DNA from: an uncultured Bacteroidales bacterium
Lineage (GTDB): Bacteria > Bacteroidota > Bacteroidia > Bacteroidales > UBA932
Assembly: GCA_900318955.1 (NCBI GenBank)
Contig: ONMJ01000015.1
Coordinates: 1 to 45,242 of the forward strand
DNA: 45,242 nt
Direction of reading: 5' to 3'
The position numbers and the translations under genes were made by a program. The notes beneath the pieces are model-generated. The model was not told the DNA's origin. It saw only the letters and a list, made by a program, of their open reading frames with translations, and did not search any database. Each line of letters opens with the position of its first letter. Within the stretch, counting starts at the first letter, position 1. This document shows, in pieces, positions 18,325-27,267 of this stretch.

Positions 18325-21300
18325 ATGCGTTTCAATTGTTTGATTATGACATTGTTCTTGTCATTGGCAGGAACAGTGGGCGCGTTTGCGCAGCAGAGGA
18401 CGGTAACGGGAACGGTGCGCGACACAAAGCAAGAGCCTGTTGTCGGCGCCGGTGTTCTCATTGAGGGTACTACCCGGGGAACGGTTACGGGTGTCGACGG
18501 ATCTTTCTCCCTCGCAGTACCCGCAGGAACCGTTATCCTTGACGTATCTTCGCTGGGATATTCTCCTCAAAAAGTTACAGTCAGTCCGGGCCAGGCCGTC
18601 GTTTCCGTTATCCTCGAAGAGGATGCGATGAATCTTGAAGGAACGGTTGTCGTCGGTTATGGCGTCCAGAAAAAGATCAACCTTACCGGCGCTATCTCGT
18701 CAGTTACTTCGGAGACACTCGAAAACCGCGTAGCTCCGACCCTTACCCACATGCTTCAGGGTTCTGTCCCCGGTCTCAACGTCACTACAAGTTCAGGCCG
18801 CCCGGGTAACACCGCTTCTATCAATATCCGAGGTATCAACTCAATCAACGGCGGTTCTCCGCTTGTCCTCGTCGATGGCGTAGAAGGAGATCTTTCCCGT
18901 GTCAATCCTGCTGACGTCGAGTCAATATCAGTCATTAAGGATGCGTCAGCAGCAGCAATCTACGGAGCCCGTGCTTCTTTCGGTGTTGTCCTTGTTACAA
19001 CCAAGACCGGAGCCTCCAAGGACGGTTATGCCCGAGTTCAGGTCTCCAGCCGCATGGGTTGGCAGGAGCCGACAACGTCGACTGACTTTGAGACCCGCGG
19101 TTACTATTCCGTCTATCTCAATGACCTTTTCTTCCGTGCATACAACGGTAAGAACTATACCACCTATACTGAAGAAGATATGGCTCAGCTCTGGGCTCGT
19201 GTCAATGATACTGTCGAAAATCCCGAGCGCCCCTGGGTCATGATTGACCAGAGAGCAGGCCGCGACACCTATGTGTACTATGCCAACACGGACTGGTGGC
19301 ATGAGCTCTTCCAGGATCGCCGCCCGAATATGCAGCACAGTGTCTCCCTGAGCGGCGGCACAGAGCATGTCAAGTACTTCCTCTCCGGGGCCTACAACTA
19401 TGAAGAGGGTCTTTTCAGAAGGAATACCGATAAGCTCAACAAGTACAACTTCCGCTCTAAACTCGTATTTGATATCAACAAGTGGATGAGTGTTTCCAAC
19501 AACACCTCTTTCTACAAATATCAATACACCTACCCCGGAGCCAGCGGCGTCAATACTGTCTTCTCCCTGATGACAGTCCATGCTCTCGCTTCCTATCCGG
19601 ATCACAACCCTGACGGATCTTCAATCGGTTTCACCTCTTTCGCCGACAATAACTTCGTAATGGACGGCTTCCTTACCGTTCTCGACGAGCCCAACTATGG
19701 CAACAAGGATGAAAAAACCGACTTCAGGACAACCACAGAGCTTGTCCTAAAGCCCTTCAGGTCCCTTGAGGTCCGTGCTAACTTTACATATGCTCTTGAC
19801 CAGAACAGATATTCCAGCAGGGCACTGGTTACCAGCTATTCCCAGTATCCTGGTGAAATGCTTCTTGTCAACAACAGCCGTTCAATCGACCGTCTGACAG
19901 AGACATATGAGACCCACAACTACTATTCGACCAATGTCTACGCGACCTGGACGGAGACATTCGCCCAGAATCACCACGTCAAGCTGATGGGCGGATTCAA
20001 CTGGGAGACAAAGCATCTTAAGGACAACAAGGCGATAGGTTATTATCTTATGAGCCAGACGCTCTCGGACCTTGACCTTGTCGGTGCCGATGCAGACGGA
20101 AATAAGAGAATGGAAGTGTCCGGAGGCCAGAACGAATATGCTATCGAGGGTTTCTTCGGCCGTCTCAACTATGACTACAAGGAAAAATATCTCTTCGAGG
20201 TCAGCGGACGCTATGACGGATCTTCCCGTTTTGCCGCCGATCACCGCTGGGGCTTCTTCCCATCCGCTTCTGCGGGATGGAGAATCTCCGAGGAAGAGTT
20301 CTTTGCTCCTCTAAAGACAACTGTCAACAATTTCAAGATCCGTTATTCCTACGGAGCCCTTGGTAACCAGCAGGTAGGGTATTACGATTATATCCGTAAG
20401 GTTTCGATTGATACCGGCAGCTATCTTTTCGGTACCGGCGCCAATCCTACTATTGCTACAATCGGCGCACCGGTCGCTTCGAACCTTACATGGGAGAGAA
20501 CTCTCCAGCATGACCTTGGTCTCGACCTTGCCTTCCTCGGCAACCGCCTGACCTTCACCGCAGATGGTTATATCCGCGACACGAAGGACATGCTTACGGC
20601 AGGAAAGACCCTTCCGGCTGTCTATGGCGCTTCTTCTCCTAAGATGAACGCAGCAGACCTCCGCACCAAGGGATACGAGCTCCAGCTCGTCTGGAGGGAC
20701 GGATTCAGCCTTGCAGGCAAGCCGTTCAACTATAGCGTTACGGCTTCCTTCAGCGACTACCTTACAAAGATTACCAAGTTCGACAACCCGAATAAGTCTC
20801 TTGCCCAGAGTTACTACGAAGGTATGACATGGGGAGAGATTTGGGGCTACTACACTGATGGCCTTTTCAAGGACGATGCAGAAGCAGCGGCTTATCCTAT
20901 TGACCAAAAGTATGTCAACAATGCCATCAACGGTTCCGCGGGAAGTGAAAGAGGAATCCGCGGAGGAGACCTTAAGTTCCGCGATCTCGACGGAGATAAC
21001 AAGATTGGCATCGGAGAGAATACTGTAGATAAACCCGGAGACCGCCGTATCATCGGTAACAGTCAGCCTCGTTACAACTACGGTCTCAACCTTGCCTTCC
21101 AGTGGATGGGCTTCGACTTCTCAATCTTCTTCCAGGGTATTGGCAAGCTCGACTGGGCTCCTGCAACCAATAACGTCCTCTTCTGGGGACCTTACGCCCG
21201 TCCGTATGCTACCTTGATCCCGAAGGATTTCCACAAGATGATCTGGAGCGAAGACAACCCGGATGCCTACTATCCGCGTCCGAGAGGTTATGTCGCCCTC

Positions 21301-21579
21301 GGTTCCAACCGTGAGTTGACTGTCCCTACAGACAGATATCTCCAGAATATCGCCTACTGCCGTCTTAAGAATCTCAATGTCGGATACACCATCCCGAAGA
21401 ATCTGACCAGCAAGGTAGGCATCGAGAATATCCGCTTCTACTTCTCCGGCGAAAACCTCGCCACGTGGTCCGGTATCCACTCCGACTATATCGATCCTGA
21501 AATGGCCAAACTGAATGAGACCAACCGTATCTATCCATGGCAGAAGTCTTATATGTTCGGCATCGATCTTACATTCTAA
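18325..21579 (+). CDS. SusC-like TonB-dependent outer-membrane transporter (copy 2)
   Basis: A 1084-residue SusC/RagA-type transporter. It has a signal peptide ending GAFAQ, a carboxypeptidase-like domain (about 25-100), a plug with VVVGYGVQKK and SVIKDASAAAIYGARA, and a barrel ending MFGIDLTF. It lacks an STN domain. Long segments match copy 1 closely in the plug and parts of the barrel, while extracellular-loop segments differ, as expected of paralogues handling related but not identical ligands. It starts a new transcription unit after the terminator at 18158-18190. Confidence 0.96.
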   Translation: MRFNCLIMTLFLSLAGTVGAFAQQRTVTGTVRDTKQEPVVGAGVLIEGTTRGTVTGVDGSFSLAVPAGTVILDVSSLGYSPQKVTVSPGQAVVSVILEEDAMNLEGTVVVGYGVQKKINLTGAISSVTSETLENRVAPTLTHMLQGSVPGLNVTTSSGRPGNTASINIRGINSINGGSPLVLVDGVEGDLSRVNPADVESISVIKDASAAAIYGARASFGVVLVTTKTGASKDGYARVQVSSRMGWQEPTTSTDFETRGYYSVYLNDLFFRAYNGKNYTTYTEEDMAQLWARVNDTVENPERPWVMIDQRAGRDTYVYYANTDWWHELFQDRRPNMQHSVSLSGGTEHVKYFLSGAYNYEEGLFRRNTDKLNKYNFRSKLVFDINKWMSVSNNTSFYKYQYTYPGASGVNTVFSLMTVHALASYPDHNPDGSSIGFTSFADNNFVMDGFLTVLDEPNYGNKDEKTDFRTTTELVLKPFRSLEVRANFTYALDQNRYSSRALVTSYSQYPGEMLLVNNSRSIDRLTETYETHNYYSTNVYATWTETFAQNHHVKLMGGFNWETKHLKDNKAIGYYLMSQTLSDLDLVGADADGNKRMEVSGGQNEYAIEGFFGRLNYDYKEKYLFEVSGRYDGSSRFAADHRWGFFPSASAGWRISEEEFFAPLKTTVNNFKIRYSYGALGNQQVGYYDYIRKVSIDTGSYLFGTGANPTIATIGAPVASNLTWERTLQHDLGLDLAFLGNRLTFTADGYIRDTKDMLTAGKTLPAVYGASSPKMNAADLRTKGYELQLVWRDGFSLAGKPFNYSVTASFSDYLTKITKFDNPNKSLAQSYYEGMTWGEIWGYYTDGLFKDDAEAAAYPIDQKYVNNAINGSAGSERGIRGGDLKFRDLDGDNKIGIGENTVDKPGDRRIIGNSQPRYNYGLNLAFQWMGFDFSIFFQGIGKLDWAPATNNVLFWGPYARPYATLIPKDFHKMIWSEDNPDAYYPRPRGYVALGSNRELTVPTDRYLQNIAYCRLKNLNVGYTIPKNLTSKVGIENIRFYFSGENLATWSGIHSDYIDPEMAKLNETNRIYPWQKSYMFGIDLTF

Positions 21580-21597
21580 ATCATGGAGGAACACGAT

Positions 21598-23334
21598 ATG
21601 AAAAAGAATATAATACTGATTATAGCAACCGCCCTTGCCGTCGCAGCCTGCGACCTTGACAAGTTCCCTCTTGCTTCGCTTTCGCCGGACAGCTATTTCT
21701 CTACGGCAAGCGAAATGGATGCGTTTGCCAATAATTTCTATCCCGATCTTCCCGGAACCTCCGTATACGAGGAAGAGTCCGACATGGTCATCAAGATGGG
21801 TCTTACCAACGAGATGAGAGGAGCCCGTACCGTTCCCGGATCCGGAGGCGGCTGGAGCTGGACCGCTCTTCGTAAATATAACACCTTGATTGATTTTTCG
21901 GGGAACTGCGAAGACATCAACGTCCGCAACGAATATGTTGCCGTCGCGCGTTTCTTCCGCGCATACTTCTATTTTGAGAAAGTAAAGAGATTCGGAGACG
22001 TTCCATGGTATGATACCCAGCTCGGCTCTGCTGACGAGGCTCTATATAAACCGCGCGACAGCCGCGAACTGGTGATGTCCAACGTTGTGGCAGACCTTGA
22101 TTTTGCAATCGAGCATCTTCCTTCCCAGCACTCCCTCTACAAGGTGACAAAGTGGACTGCAATGGCTCTTAAGACCCGTGCATGCCTCTTCGAGGGAACC
22201 TTCCGTAAATACCACAACATCTCTCTGGAAGGCCATACCTGGCAGTGGTATCTCGAGCAGGCCGCTGCAGCAGGAGAGGAATTCATTGCAACCAGCGGCT
22301 ATTCCATCTATACCGGGAGCCCTCAGCCCTACCGTGATCTCTTCGCTGCGACAGATGCCATCGGCACAGAAATCATCCTCGCCCGCGACTATGATCTGGC
22401 CCTGAACGTCAAGCACAATGGTACATATTATACCCTCGGTAACTATGGCAACCCGGGTATGACCCGCAAGATGTTCTGCACCTATCTGATGGCCGACGGT
22501 ACCCGTTTCACTGACAAAGAAGGCTGGCAGACAATGAGCTTTGTCGATGAGACAAAGAACAGAGATCCTCGTCTCGGCCAGTCCATCAGGATTCCGGGCT
22601 ACAAGAGAATCGGCTCAGATAAGACAGAAGCTCCCAGCCTTGCTGACTCAGAGACCGGTTATCAGCCTACCAAGTACATGCAGGGTGTTGACCTTGGCGT
22701 AGACCTCTATGGAGCTTCCTACAATGACCTTCCGCTCTTCCGCGCAGCCGAGGTATACCTCAACTTCGCTGAGGCAAAGGCAGAACTCGGGACAATCACC
22801 CAGGCCGACCTCGATAAGTCTATCCGTCTTCTTCGCGCCCGTGTCGGCATGCCGAACATCAATCTTGAGCAGGCTAATGCCAATCCAGATCCTTATCTTC
22901 TCGCCGAGGAGACAGGCTATCCGAACGTGACCGGGCCCAATGCCGGAATTATCCTTGAGGTCCGCCGCGAGCGCACCGTAGAGCTCTTCGATGAGAACTT
23001 CCGCTACTATGATCTCATGCGCTGGAAAAACGGGCAGGCCTTCAAGCATCAGAATCTCGGACTCTATTTCCCGGGTCCCGGCAACTATGATCTCGATGGT
23101 GACGGCGTTATTGACCATGCTCTCTACGAGGGTTCAGCTCCTACCGGACTCCCGGCGACGACAATCCTTCGTAAGATTGGAACGGATATCTTCCTGACCG
23201 AAGGCAATAAGGGATATGTACTGACCAATCCGACCGATCCGGGCTCATGGGACGAGGACCGCGACTACTACTATCCGATACCGACTGATGAGCTCAGTCT
23301 GAATACCAATCTTGAACAGAACCCCAACTGGTAA
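21598..23334 (+). CDS. SusD-like glycan-binding lipoprotein (copy 2)
   Basis: A 578-residue SusD/RagB-family lipoprotein with Cys18 (VAAC). Family segments include FFRAYFYFEKVKRFGDVPWYD and EVRRERTVELFDENFRYYDLMRWK. The start at 21598 is chosen over an in-frame ATG at 21583 because GAGGA just upstream then acts as a ribosome-binding site and the signal peptide starts cleanly with MKKN. The stop overlaps the next start (TAATG at 23332-23336), which suggests translational coupling to the EEP lipoprotein. Confidence 0.96.
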   Translation: MKKNIILIIATALAVAACDLDKFPLASLSPDSYFSTASEMDAFANNFYPDLPGTSVYEEESDMVIKMGLTNEMRGARTVPGSGGGWSWTALRKYNTLIDFSGNCEDINVRNEYVAVARFFRAYFYFEKVKRFGDVPWYDTQLGSADEALYKPRDSRELVMSNVVADLDFAIEHLPSQHSLYKVTKWTAMALKTRACLFEGTFRKYHNISLEGHTWQWYLEQAAAAGEEFIATSGYSIYTGSPQPYRDLFAATDAIGTEIILARDYDLALNVKHNGTYYTLGNYGNPGMTRKMFCTYLMADGTRFTDKEGWQTMSFVDETKNRDPRLGQSIRIPGYKRIGSDKTEAPSLADSETGYQPTKYMQGVDLGVDLYGASYNDLPLFRAAEVYLNFAEAKAELGTITQADLDKSIRLLRARVGMPNINLEQANANPDPYLLAEETGYPNVTGPNAGIILEVRRERTVELFDENFRYYDLMRWKNGQAFKHQNLGLYFPGPGNYDLDGDGVIDHALYEGSAPTGLPATTILRKIGTDIFLTEGNKGYVLTNPTDPGSWDEDRDYYYPIPTDELSLNTNLEQNPNW

Positions 23335-24251
23335 TGAAAAAATTGATATCATATTTCGCAATCCTCGCCGCCGCAGCGACACTGTTTGCCTGCGGCGGGC
23401 AGGGAGTTGCTCCTGTAGACACTTCGAAGGATCCCGACATCTGGAAACCAGTCGGTCCCGGCGAAGAAGAGAAGCCGGTTGAGCCGGTTAAACCTGGAGA
23501 AACCTATTACCCGAAAGCCTCCGGATCATTCCGAATTGTCTCCTATAATGTCGGTGCTTTCAATAAGTACATGAGCACAAAAGAGAGCACTGAGATGATT
23601 GCGAAGATGCTTCTCGAAGTCAAGGCCGACGCCGTCGGACTCAACGAGTGCGACTCTGTCAACACCCGCCATCCCGGAGAGAATCAGGTACTCAATCTCG
23701 CCAAGCAGCTAGGAGACTGGCAGTGGTGGTTTGGCCGTGCAATGGCTTATCGCGGAGGTGCTTACGGTAACGGTGTCGTTGTCCCGAAGGATGTCAAGGT
23801 CCTCGGCAAGTATACGATTACCCTTGCCAAGGGAGCGGGAGCAGAGCAGCGCAGTGTCGCTGTTGTCGAGACGGACAAATACGTTTTCGGTGCCGCTCAT
23901 CTTGACCATACCTCCGCAGCGGCAAGACTCGCTCAGGTCGAGATTGTCAATGCCTGGGTTGAATCCAGGTATCGCGATTCTAAAAAGCCGGTATTCTTCC
24001 TCGGAGACATGAATGATTATCCCGACTCCGAGACTATTGCCGGTATTAAAATGAATTGGGACCTTCTCTCAGTTACGAGTGAGAATTCCTTCCCTTCCAG
24101 AGGTGCGAAAAATTGTATCGATTTTATCTTCCACTACAAAAATTCCGCTCCTGTGAAGGTTGTCGGCTCCCATGTCATGACCGAGTTCTACAACGGTGAT
24201 GTCACAATGGCTTCCGACCACCTTCCCATCTATGTGGATCTCCAGTTTTAA
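23334..24251 (+). CDS. EEP-fold phosphoesterase lipoprotein (copy 1)
   Basis: A 305-residue lipoprotein (Cys20, LFAC) with an endonuclease/exonuclease/phosphatase domain from about residue 65. Catalytic and metal-binding positions are intact: Asn72 in SYNVG, Glu105 in GLNECD, His189, Asp225 and Asn227 in GDMND, and Asp295-His296 in SDHLP. A Pro/Glu-rich linker (about 38-60) separates the lipid anchor from the domain. The fold serves nucleases, inositol-phosphate phosphatases and sphingomyelinases. Embedding between SusD and the GLUG lipoprotein with a start overlapping the SusD stop points to glycan phosphate removal rather than DNA cleavage. That functional reading is inference. Confidence 0.88.
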   Translation: MKKLISYFAILAAAATLFACGGQGVAPVDTSKDPDIWKPVGPGEEEKPVEPVKPGETYYPKASGSFRIVSYNVGAFNKYMSTKESTEMIAKMLLEVKADAVGLNECDSVNTRHPGENQVLNLAKQLGDWQWWFGRAMAYRGGAYGNGVVVPKDVKVLGKYTITLAKGAGAEQRSVAVVETDKYVFGAAHLDHTSAAARLAQVEIVNAWVESRYRDSKKPVFFLGDMNDYPDSETIAGIKMNWDLLSVTSENSFPSRGAKNCIDFIFHYKNSAPVKVVGSHVMTEFYNGDVTMASDHLPIYVDLQF

Positions 24252-24265
24252 TATTTAGCAGAATC

Positions 24266-26290
24266 ATGAAAACACACAGAATATTAGCGATTATCGGATT
24301 GTCCGCCCTTCTTGCTGCCGCCTGTACTCAGGAGTACGACTATCAGAAGAAGCAAAAGATCAGTACGCCCGCCAATTTCACCATCACCATTGATTCGATG
24401 GAAGATACGGTAGTGCTGATGTCCCCGCGGACCAAGTCCTACACAGTCAAGGTCACCGCGAACTCTGTTGCCGATGATATCCTGACGCTTACAATAGGCT
24501 CAGACCCTACAAAGATCGCAGCTTATAACCGTGCCCATGGGACATCTTTCGACGCGATTCCGGGCGACGCTTTCTCTCTTACGAAGGACCAGCTGATCCT
24601 TCCCCGTTACAACAAAGTCTCCTCGACGACAGTGCTGACCCTCAACAGTGCAGCAATGCCGGATGACAATACGGCCCACCTGCTGCCCCTCACGATTACA
24701 AAGATCGAGGGTACCAGCCCGACTTCACTGAGCCAGACCGACAGTACGTTCTTTATCCTTTTCCGCCGCAGGGCTCTGCCTGCCTCCGGTTTCGAGCTTG
24801 GTACAGGTACCGAAGCCGATCCTTACATCATCCGCAACCAGACCGAACTTACTTGCGTCCCAAGGGCGCTTAAGAGCGGCCAGACGACCTTCTTCAAGAT
24901 GGAGGCTGACGTGGATCTGAATAGCTATGAAGATTGGGTTCCTGCAAACTCTGCAAGCCCTTATGACATGGCTATCGACTTTGACGGTGGCGGCCATAAG
25001 ATCAGTAACTTCTTCAGCAACTCCGAGTCTATGCCGAGCTTTGTCGGTGTTCTTGTCGGAAGCATCCACGATGTTACATTCGAGAATCCGGTGCTTGATG
25101 TCAACGCTTCCCGTGCCGGTCTTCTCGGAGCCCAGGCCGGAACTGCTGACGGAGCAAAGGCGGATATTAAGAATGTCAATGTCACCGGCATGAAGATTAA
25201 TGTCGTCGGTACGACAGAAGGCGTCGGAGGTCTTGTCGGACAGGCCTACAACACAACCTTCAGCAAGGTGAAAGTAGGAGCAAACATTATCGATGCTGAC
25301 GACGACCACAAGGTTCCGAGCTCAATCGGCGGTCTTGTCGGTGTTGTATGGAGCGGATGCCTCTTCTCCGAGTGCGAGACAAGCGGAGCGCTTCATGCCA
25401 ACCAGCGAGGCGGAGGCCTTATCGGTTATATCCGCGATACTGCAGAGGACATTAAGGTCGAGAAGTGCTCATCTTCAGTGGAAATTGTCAACGAGAGCCA
25501 GAATGCAGGAGGTCTTATCGGACTTGCCTACGCTCCGAAGCTTACTGTCACAGACAGCCACGCTACAGGAGACGTTACTACTCTTGCAAGCCACTATGCT
25601 GGCGGTCTTATCGGATCGATGAACGGAACATCCACAATCCAGCGCTGCTACGCAACCGGTAACATCCTTTGTAACGGTGGTAACCATAACGGCGGTCTTA
25701 TCGGAAATGCAGCCCGTACAACGGGAGACTCCCTGATTGAGGACTGCTATGCGACAGGAAATGTGACCTTGAAGGCTTCCAATGGACGTATGGCCGGCGG
25801 TCTTGTCGGAGTTATCGAGAATAAGACCGGCATCACCATCCGTCGCTGCTACGCTTCCGGAGACATTAAGAGCGAGTACTCGGTAGTCGGTGGTCTTGTC
25901 GCATTTGCAAAGTCGGGTACTTTGACCGACAACATCAATTTCACTCTCGAGAACTCAATTGCTTGGAACAAGGTCATCTCTTGTCCTACCGCCGCTCCTA
26001 CGACATGGAGTTCGGGAGCAGTCATCGCTGTTTCCAACGTTTACAACACGTTGACAAACAACTATCGCCGTCCGGATATGACCTTCTCTGACGGATCAGA
26101 TTTCGGTCTCTTTGACAGTCCGAATGTATCTGCTTCCGCTCCGCTCAAGGATGCAGAAAAGGTAACTTATTACTATCCATATCACGGCATCGCCGCTCCT
26201 GCGGGATCCACAATCTCTTCCGTCGCCAAGACTCTTGGGTGGCCGACTGATATCTGGGATCTCTCCGGAGATGCTCCGAAGCTTAAATAA
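24266..26290 (+). CDS. DUF1735 plus GLUG-repeat lipoprotein (copy 2)
   Basis: A 674-residue lipoprotein (Cys20, LAAAC). A DUF1735 module occupies about 35-160 and a GLUG domain starts near 175 (DPYIIRNQTELT, EADVDL, FDGGGHKISNF). At least eight repeats carrying GGLVG, GGLIG or close variants follow, spaced roughly 30-50 residues apart, with CYATGN or CYASGD motifs between them. The C-terminal PYHGIAAPAG and LGW are shared with copy 1. It has more repeats than copy 1, so the array has probably expanded or contracted since duplication. It occupies the usual position of a SusE/F-like surface protein and ends the second unit before a strong terminator. Confidence 0.86.
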   Translation: MKTHRILAIIGLSALLAAACTQEYDYQKKQKISTPANFTITIDSMEDTVVLMSPRTKSYTVKVTANSVADDILTLTIGSDPTKIAAYNRAHGTSFDAIPGDAFSLTKDQLILPRYNKVSSTTVLTLNSAAMPDDNTAHLLPLTITKIEGTSPTSLSQTDSTFFILFRRRALPASGFELGTGTEADPYIIRNQTELTCVPRALKSGQTTFFKMEADVDLNSYEDWVPANSASPYDMAIDFDGGGHKISNFFSNSESMPSFVGVLVGSIHDVTFENPVLDVNASRAGLLGAQAGTADGAKADIKNVNVTGMKINVVGTTEGVGGLVGQAYNTTFSKVKVGANIIDADDDHKVPSSIGGLVGVVWSGCLFSECETSGALHANQRGGGLIGYIRDTAEDIKVEKCSSSVEIVNESQNAGGLIGLAYAPKLTVTDSHATGDVTTLASHYAGGLIGSMNGTSTIQRCYATGNILCNGGNHNGGLIGNAARTTGDSLIEDCYATGNVTLKASNGRMAGGLVGVIENKTGITIRRCYASGDIKSEYSVVGGLVAFAKSGTLTDNINFTLENSIAWNKVISCPTAAPTTWSSGAVIAVSNVYNTLTNNYRRPDMTFSDGSDFGLFDSPNVSASAPLKDAEKVTYYYPYHGIAAPAGSTISSVAKTLGWPTDIWDLSGDAPKLK

Positions 26291-26300
26291 ACACAGAACG

Positions 26301-26346
26301 AGGAGGCCGGATTAAAGGTTTTCCGGCCTCCTTTTATTTTTTTTTG
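26301..26346 (+). terminator. Strong Rho-independent terminator just upstream of the second EEP gene
   Basis: The arms AGGAGGCCGGA (26301-26311) and TCCGGCCTCCT (26322-26332) pair over 11 bp around a 10-nt loop, followed by a T-rich tract up to 26345. The next gene starts at 26352, so the poly-T tail almost touches the start codon. Read-through or an unseen promoter must supply the downstream pair. Confidence 0.88.
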
Positions 26347-26351
26347 TCCTT

Positions 26352-27251
26352 ATGAAAATAGCTTATCCGATTATTCTTATTGCAGCAGGATGCATGATCA
26401 CTCTGGCTTGTGCCTGCGGATCAGAAACAAAGAAAGAGAATATTGAAGACGGCCCGTACAAATGGGATAAGGAAACAGAAGTAAAGCCTGTAGAGATTGA
26501 TACAGACAAGACATACTTCCCTAAGGCAGACGGGGCCTTCCGTATCATGTCCTACAATGTGGGCGCCCTTCATAAATACATCAGCGTCTTGACAGACAAT
26601 GTCAATATGATCGCGGCTATGATCAACGAGGCCCAGGCCGACGTAGTCGGTCTCAATGAGCTGGACAGCTGCAACGCCCGGTGCAACCAGTACCAGCTCA
26701 AACTGCTTGCTCAGGCTTCCGGAAAGTGGGATTATTATTATGGAAAGACTCTGGATTACAGGGGAGGGGCATATGGCAACGGGGTCATGACTCCGGCAGG
26801 CACCAAGGTCCATAATGTCTATCGCCTTCATTTCCAGAATACGACAAATTATGAGAATCGCGGAATGATTATTATCGAGACCGACAAATACGTCCTTGGT
26901 GTGACCCATCTGGACCATTCGTCTGAGGATTATATCCAGTCCCAGATCTCCGAGATCAACTCTTGGTTCCAGGCAAAGTATCGTAATGCCGATATTCCTG
27001 TTTTCTTCTGCGGAGACATGAATGCCAAACCGGGCTCAGAGGCGATTCAGGCCATTGAATCCAGTTGGGATATCATTTCCAACACCAAAGAGCTGACGAC
27101 GGCAAACAACACCATAGACTACGTCTTCCATTACAAGAAATCCGCTCCCGTCGAGGTCCTTGGGGCCCATACTTTGAACCGTTTCTACAACGGCGACGCC
27201 AAGACGGCCTCCGACCATCTTCCGATCTACGTAGATGTAAAACTTAAGTAG
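26352..27251 (+). CDS. EEP-fold phosphoesterase lipoprotein (copy 2)
   Basis: A 299-residue exported EEP-domain protein, probably a lipoprotein (Cys20 or Cys22 in LACAC), clearly paralogous to copy 1. Motifs in order are SYNVGALHKY, GLNELDS, RGGAYGNGV, THLDHSS, CGDMNAKPGS, IDYVFHYKKSAP and SDHLPIYVD, so the catalytic set is complete. The start lies about 6 nt after the T tract of a terminator and lacks a Shine-Dalgarno sequence, which is unusual. It is followed after 16 nt by the GH92 gene and probably acts with it. Substrate specificity is not readable from sequence. Confidence 0.86.
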   Translation: MKIAYPIILIAAGCMITLACACGSETKKENIEDGPYKWDKETEVKPVEIDTDKTYFPKADGAFRIMSYNVGALHKYISVLTDNVNMIAAMINEAQADVVGLNELDSCNARCNQYQLKLLAQASGKWDYYYGKTLDYRGGAYGNGVMTPAGTKVHNVYRLHFQNTTNYENRGMIIIETDKYVLGVTHLDHSSEDYIQSQISEINSWFQAKYRNADIPVFFCGDMNAKPGSEAIQAIESSWDIISNTKELTTANNTIDYVFHYKKSAPVEVLGAHTLNRFYNGDAKTASDHLPIYVDVKLK

Positions 27252-27267
27252 ATACAGCTAGCAGTAA

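Noticed and set aside
26333-26351. Promoter for the second EEP gene within the T-rich tract
   Set aside because: The tract lacks the TAnnTTTG spacing (TA is followed by nine T before G), so no -7 box can be supported.
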